Positions 60,651-64,000 of a stretch of DNA of 64,000 bases are shown here, one piece after another. Position 1 is the stretch's first letter; each line of letters opens with the position of its first letter. The position numbers and the translations under genes are program-made. The notes below the pieces were generated by a model that was not told where the DNA came from, did no database searches, and saw only the letters and a list, made by a program, of their open reading frames with translations. This DNA comes from DATMNI01 sp035570275 (GTDB taxonomy: Bacteria > Acidobacteriota > Terriglobia > Bryobacterales > Bryobacteraceae): assembly GCA_035570275.1 (NCBI GenBank), contig DATMNI010000117.1, positions 1 through 64,000 on the forward strand, given 5' to 3'.

Positions 60651-61226
60651 TCATGACCCGGCAGGCTCGTCCCGTGCAGTTGCCGCCTTTGTGAGCAAGG
60701 CAGGAGCGGGTGCGGCGGACGGCAAATAAGTGGGGGATACTGAATTGCTACCGGCCAACCCATACAGCGCGAGGGCCACCAGGATGGCGAAGCCGTCGTC
60801 GCGCACGTCGTACCACTCCATGGGGTTGCGATAGATGAGGTGCTGCAGGTACTCCAGAGACAGTCCCAGGAGAAACGCGGCGGCCACGCTGCGGATTTCC
60901 CGGTGGGGTTTCCGGGAACCCAGCATCAGCAGGAACGCCGCACCCCCAAAAGCCAGCCAGTGGATTTGGCGGTGCAGGTTCACAACCGGCCCGGGACTGG
61001 CAGGCTGCAAAGACCCGGCGGCCACGGGCACTCTGGCCGGCTGCACGGACCCGAAGGCCACGTGCAGCCGGGAGCGCCGCATGATCCCGGCCACTTCGAG
61101 CAGCCTGTGAGGCTGCAAAGACCCTACGACCACGAGCAGGAGCCATGCCCAAGTGATGCGGCGGATGATCCGCCGGTGGTTCAACGAGTGCTTCAAAATG
61201 CCGCCGATGTCGATTCCCCAGGGCAT
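60651..61226 (-). CDS. VanZ-like membrane protein
   Basis: A 191-residue protein. The VanZ pattern is visible as HWLAFGGAAFLLML, FLLGLSLEYLQHLIYRNPMEWYDVRDDGFA and ILVALALYGLA. The segment between the first helix and the core holds an insertion with a repeated GSLQPA/FGSVQPAR motif. VanZ-like proteins are common in exopolysaccharide loci of Acidobacteriota and Planctomycetota. Function here is unknown. Confidence 0.75.
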   Translation of the reverse strand: MPWGIDIGGILKHSLNHRRIIRRITWAWLLLVVVGSLQPHRLLEVAGIMRRSRLHVAFGSVQPARVPVAAGSLQPASPGPVVNLHRQIHWLAFGGAAFLLMLGSRKPHREIRSVAAAFLLGLSLEYLQHLIYRNPMEWYDVRDDGFAILVALALYGLAGSNSVSPTYLPSAAPAPALLTKAATARDEPAGS

Positions 61227-61229
61227 GGC

Positions 61230-61322
61230 TCAGCTAACGATGCCGGTATATTGGCCTGGCGATCCGAGACCGGCGCCGGTGATGAGGCCGGCGGATCCGG
61301 TAGCGATGATGGCGACTCTCAT
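61230..61322 (-). pseudogene. N-terminal remnant of a UDP-glucose 6-dehydrogenase
   Basis: A 30-codon ORF reads MRVAIIATGSAGLITGAGLG, then stops. It matches the NAD-binding start of UDP-glucose dehydrogenases (MKIAVIGTGYVGLVTGAC). The two Gly of the GxGxxG motif are partly altered (ATGSAG). Nothing of the rest of the gene remains. Confidence 0.65.
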
Positions 61323-61374
61323 TGAGTTTGCAGGTCCTCCGCCCTTTGGACGGGGTTGGACCGGATTGGGATAC

Positions 61375-62880
61375 TCAGTACGCGCCGCGCGGCATGACTA
61401 CGGCCTTCAGAGTGCACGCCAAAACGTAGAGGTCCAGCCAAAGCGACCAGTTTCGGATATAGTACGTGTCCAGGCTCTCCTGGGCCTTCAGGTCCGCGTC
61501 GCTGCGCTCGGAAATCTGCCAGAACCCGGTCAGGCCCGGTGGCACGCTCTGTCGCAATGTTCGAAACTCCGGGCCGAATTCGTTCATGTGGTACCCGGGG
61601 AACGGTCGCGGCCCGACCAGGCTCATCTCTCCGCGCATCACGTTCCAGAACTGCGGCAGCTCGTCGAGGCTGGCCCTGCGGAGCAGGCGACCGACCCCGG
61701 GCAGAATACGCGGGTCGTGTTTTAGCTTGAAGAACTGTTGCCAATGCACGCGCTCGGCCGGGTTCTCGTCGAGGTATCGCTCCAGTACGCGCTCGGCATC
61801 CGGGTACATGGTGCGGAGCTTCCAGACCCTGATCTTGCCCCCGCGGTACCCGGCGCGCTCCTGCGTGTAGAATGCCGGCCCCGGGCTGACGCGCTTGATC
61901 CACAGCGCGAGCAACGCCACTAGCGGCGCACTGGCCAGAAATAGCGGTACGCCGAGAGCGTAGTCCAGGGCTCGCTTGAAGTAGTAGTTCCTCTTAAGCA
62001 GCAGGTTCCGCCGCAGCTCGAGCCCGACGGACCCGGCCAGGTCGCGCGGGGTGATCCACAGACTCTGAACGCCGGGAAGGTCGGGCACCAAAACGACCTT
62101 GGGAAACGGCAGCGACTCGACAAGCCCGGCCAGTTGAGGGCTGAGAAAGCCCGGCATGGCGACGATAGCCGTGCGCGCGTACGCGGCCAAGCCTGGCGCC
62201 AGCGAAATCGGGCCGAGCACCGGCACCCCGCCGATGGTCGCGCCCCAAGTCTCTGGCCGGTTCTTCAGTAGAGCGATTGGGACCAGGCCCAGTTCCGGAC
62301 GGCGGCTTAGAGACTCGACGATCCGTGAACCGGCGTTGTCGGAGCTGAGGACTATCACGGGCGTGCCCCACCAGCGGCAACGCATCAGTATGGTAACGGC
62401 GGTTACCTCTACCAGCGGCGACAAAATCAGCGCAAAAACGAAGCTGGCCAGCTCGATGCCGCGCGACCAACCCCCTGTGAGCACCAGGTGGTCCAACATG
62501 ACCAGCCCGGCAAACGTGAACCCGGCTGCGATCGTGCGCCGCCGCAGCCGCTGTACCGGACCGAGCCCGTACCCGGGATACAGGCCCATCAGCCAATTGG
62601 CGATCGGCAATAATAACAGCCCCAGAACCAGACCCCGATAACTCTCCGGGCCGATACTCTTCGTAAACCAAGGGGCGGCGATGTGGCGGGCTAACAAGCC
62701 CAGGGCGAGTGCGAACTGGCCGGCGCAAATGTCCACCAGCGCCATAAGCCAGGGGACCGAGCGGCGCTCCCGAAACCCGAGCGGTTCAATAGGAACGCGC
62801 GGCTCCGGTTCGATTTCCAGGGTGAAAGCCGGCTTCTGCACGGCAACTGCAAAGGGAAGTGATGAGGTCTTATGTACCAT
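61375..62880 (-). CDS. undecaprenyl-phosphate sugar phosphotransferase (WbaP-like)
   Basis: A 501-residue polyprenyl glycosylphosphotransferase that starts a repeat unit on the lipid carrier. It has five membrane helices (about 45-180), a soluble Rossmann-like middle domain (VIVLSSDNAGSRI) and a final helix at about 310. The catalytic C-terminal domain is clear, with KIRVWKLRTMYPDAE, RRASLDELPQFWNVMRGEMS and LVGPRPFPGYH. As the committed step of exopolysaccharide synthesis it fits the locus, although the neighbours are partly decayed. Confidence 0.92.
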   Translation of the reverse strand: MVHKTSSLPFAVAVQKPAFTLEIEPEPRVPIEPLGFRERRSVPWLMALVDICAGQFALALGLLARHIAAPWFTKSIGPESYRGLVLGLLLLPIANWLMGLYPGYGLGPVQRLRRRTIAAGFTFAGLVMLDHLVLTGGWSRGIELASFVFALILSPLVEVTAVTILMRCRWWGTPVIVLSSDNAGSRIVESLSRRPELGLVPIALLKNRPETWGATIGGVPVLGPISLAPGLAAYARTAIVAMPGFLSPQLAGLVESLPFPKVVLVPDLPGVQSLWITPRDLAGSVGLELRRNLLLKRNYYFKRALDYALGVPLFLASAPLVALLALWIKRVSPGPAFYTQERAGYRGGKIRVWKLRTMYPDAERVLERYLDENPAERVHWQQFFKLKHDPRILPGVGRLLRRASLDELPQFWNVMRGEMSLVGPRPFPGYHMNEFGPEFRTLRQSVPPGLTGFWQISERSDADLKAQESLDTYYIRNWSLWLDLYVLACTLKAVVMPRGAY

Positions 62881-63063
62881 AGGGATGCAATACAGTGACT
62901 GAGTCTTCGTTTGGAGACAAACTCAGCATATCGGACCTGTTGCTCCCCAGCATCCCGCGAAACACCCGAATCGTGGGCGTGAAATACCCTGCGGGTGATC
63001 CCCGTGCTCTTGGCTGTGCGCGGCATATGGCGTCGGGACATGGTATGGATTGGTGAAGACTGC

Positions 63064-63255
63064 TTAGACGATGGATGCGAGGACCGGCGCCGGCACCGAG
63101 GCTTGCCCGTGGGCGATGTACCACTCAATCGTCCGCCGCAGGCCCTCCTCGAAGCTGGTTCGGGCGCGAAACCCAAATTCACGCTCGGCCCTGGTTACGT
63201 CGAGGCAGCGGCGCGGCTGCCCGGTCGGTTGGGAGGTATTCCGGGAATGGCGCCG
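63064..63255 (-). pseudogene. C-terminal remnant of a GDP-L-fucose synthase-like gene
   Basis: The minus strand reads SQPTGQPRRCLDVTRAEREF, then GFRARTSFEEGLRRTIEWYIAHG to a stop at 63064. This matches the end of GDP-L-fucose synthases, including the QPRR-LD-ae-fGf pattern. The upstream 250 residues and the YxxxK site are absent. It is a truncated relic of nucleotide-sugar synthesis. Confidence 0.8.
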
Positions 63256-63323
63256 TCGGGCACCGTGGAAGCCTCCAGCAGGTGGTAGCTTGCCGCAGAT
63301 ATAAGTACTGTAGGCACGAACTT

Positions 63324-63356
63324 AGGCTCCTTCTCCGGTTAAGAGAGAAGGAGCCT
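63324..63356. terminator. 12-bp hairpin, likely terminator of the acyltransferase gene
   Basis: AGGCTCCTTCTC (63324-63335) and GAGAAGGAGCCT (63345-63356) form a perfect stem with a 9-base loop, 56 bp beyond the acyltransferase stop. No long T-run follows on the minus strand. Confidence 0.5.
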
Positions 63357-63411
63357 CTAAGGTGATTGTTTACTTCACCCTGGTTGCCGGTCTTGGTTCT
63401 GGCGTAAGGCA

Positions 63412-64000
63412 TCAACGCGCTGGCTCTCCAGATGGAAAGAGCTCTTTCAGTTTCAGGAAGTGCTTCTCAAAGAGGTGCCAGCTTGCCAAAGCAATCAAGA
63501 CTACAAGGAGAAGGGCGATACCGTTGACCGCCGCCACGGCCAACACTTTGTTGCCCAGGATACGGGCCAGATTGTCGCTGTTAATACCTGAGTATACCAG
63601 GGCCAAAATCAACGGTTGGTGGATGATATAGAGGCAGTAGCTGTATTTTCCAAAGAACTGGAGCGGTCGAGCCGATGACGCCCGATGGACGAGGCCCCCC
63701 TCTTGCGCGGCCAGGACCATTACGAGAAGACCGCCGAAGAACAGGCCCCAAAGGCTAATGCCAACCGTCCCCATCCAGACGTCTCCAGGTGCGACACTCC
63801 CCGTCATTCCCATCAGAACGATCAGCGCACCTAACGCAAACGCGGTCAACGGTAGTGCTGCTTTCCTTGCCATGCTCCAATAGCGGGGATCCCGAAACGA
63901 CAGTGCTACGATCCCGCCAATTGCCAGAGAGTCCAGACGGCAAAATGTCAAAACATAGGCGGCAACGCCCATCTGCATGCGGTGAAAAATGACCCGAAGC
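63412..64000 (-). CDS. acyltransferase 3-family membrane protein (OafA-like), C-terminal part
   Basis: The C-terminal ~195 residues of a multi-pass membrane acyltransferase; the frame continues beyond 64000 without a stop (LRVIFHRMQMGV). Helices alternate through LPLTAFALGALIVLMGM, ISLWGLFFGGLLVMVLAA and LAVAAVNGIALLLVVLIALA. The motif FFGKYSYCLYIIHQPL is a hallmark of the OafA/YrhL group, which O-acylates surface sugars. The catalytic His lies outside the window. Confidence 0.85.
   Translation of the reverse strand, partial: LRVIFHRMQMGVAAYVLTFCRLDSLAIGGIVALSFRDPRYWSMARKAALPLTAFALGALIVLMGMTGSVAPGDVWMGTVGISLWGLFFGGLLVMVLAAQEGGLVHRASSARPLQFFGKYSYCLYIIHQPLILALVYSGINSDNLARILGNKVLAVAAVNGIALLLVVLIALASWHLFEKHFLKLKELFPSGEPAR

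Overview
The window looks like a chromosomal segment of a GC-rich Acidobacteriota bacterium, most likely from the Bryobacterales/Solibacter side. The clues are a MacB-like 'ADOP' permease of about 830 aa, an Oar-type TonB receptor with an N-terminal carboxypeptidase-regulatory-like domain, Uma2 and DUF5678 genes, many small toxin-antitoxin pairs, and dispersed hairpin repeats. No rRNA, tRNA or CRISPR array was recognised. All assignments come from reading the sequence; no database search was run.

Layout. 1-9.4 kb: surface-polysaccharide genes (acyl carrier protein, polysaccharide deacetylase, GT4 glycosyltransferase, radical SAM/SPASM protein, GNAT-like protein, AlgJ-like and MBOAT O-acetylation pair). 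8.6-11.1 kb: a minus-strand operon of two DsbA-like proteins, a MauE/DoxX-like membrane protein and a methyltransferase. 11.1-24 kb: accessory genes (retropepsin-like and DUF5678 genes, tandem Uma2 genes with one frameshifted, ADOP permease, TSUP permease, SDR, a frameshifted dehydrogenase, a flavin-dependent monooxygenase, an S9 peptidase with a MITE-like insertion at its stop codon). 24-36.5 kb: ArsR regulator, NIPSNAP/PEP-mutase pair, membrane sulfatase, ParE-type toxin-antitoxin pair, type I methylase remnant, a four-gene ABC export system, DUF433/DUF5615 pair. 36.7-43.8 kb: TonB receptor, Phd/PIN toxin-antitoxin pair, large C45-like peptidase.

The most interesting part is 44.2-60.2 kb: two paralogous lasso-peptide gene clusters on the minus strand, separated by a di-haem peroxidase and a hydrolase. 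Cluster 1 reads PqqD-like recognition protein, leader peptidase B2 (wrecked), cyclase, precursor, HprK-like kinase, PRMT-like methyltransferase, nucleotidyltransferase, ABC exporter. Cluster 2 reads PqqD, B2 (intact), cyclase, precursor, then a decayed kinase that has lost its start codon. Both precursors carry the same leader motif at the same positions and place Asp at core position 9, so both predict a nine-residue ring. Cluster 2 has two cysteines in the predicted tail. The decay is complementary: cluster 1 lacks a working B2, and cluster 2 lacks kinase, tailoring genes and exporter. A shared, cross-acting pathway is therefore an attractive inference.

60.6-64 kb returns to polysaccharide genes (VanZ-like protein, WbaP-type sugar transferase, acyltransferase). 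These are mixed with remnants of UDP-glucose dehydrogenase and GDP-fucose synthase, which suggests an eroded capsule locus.
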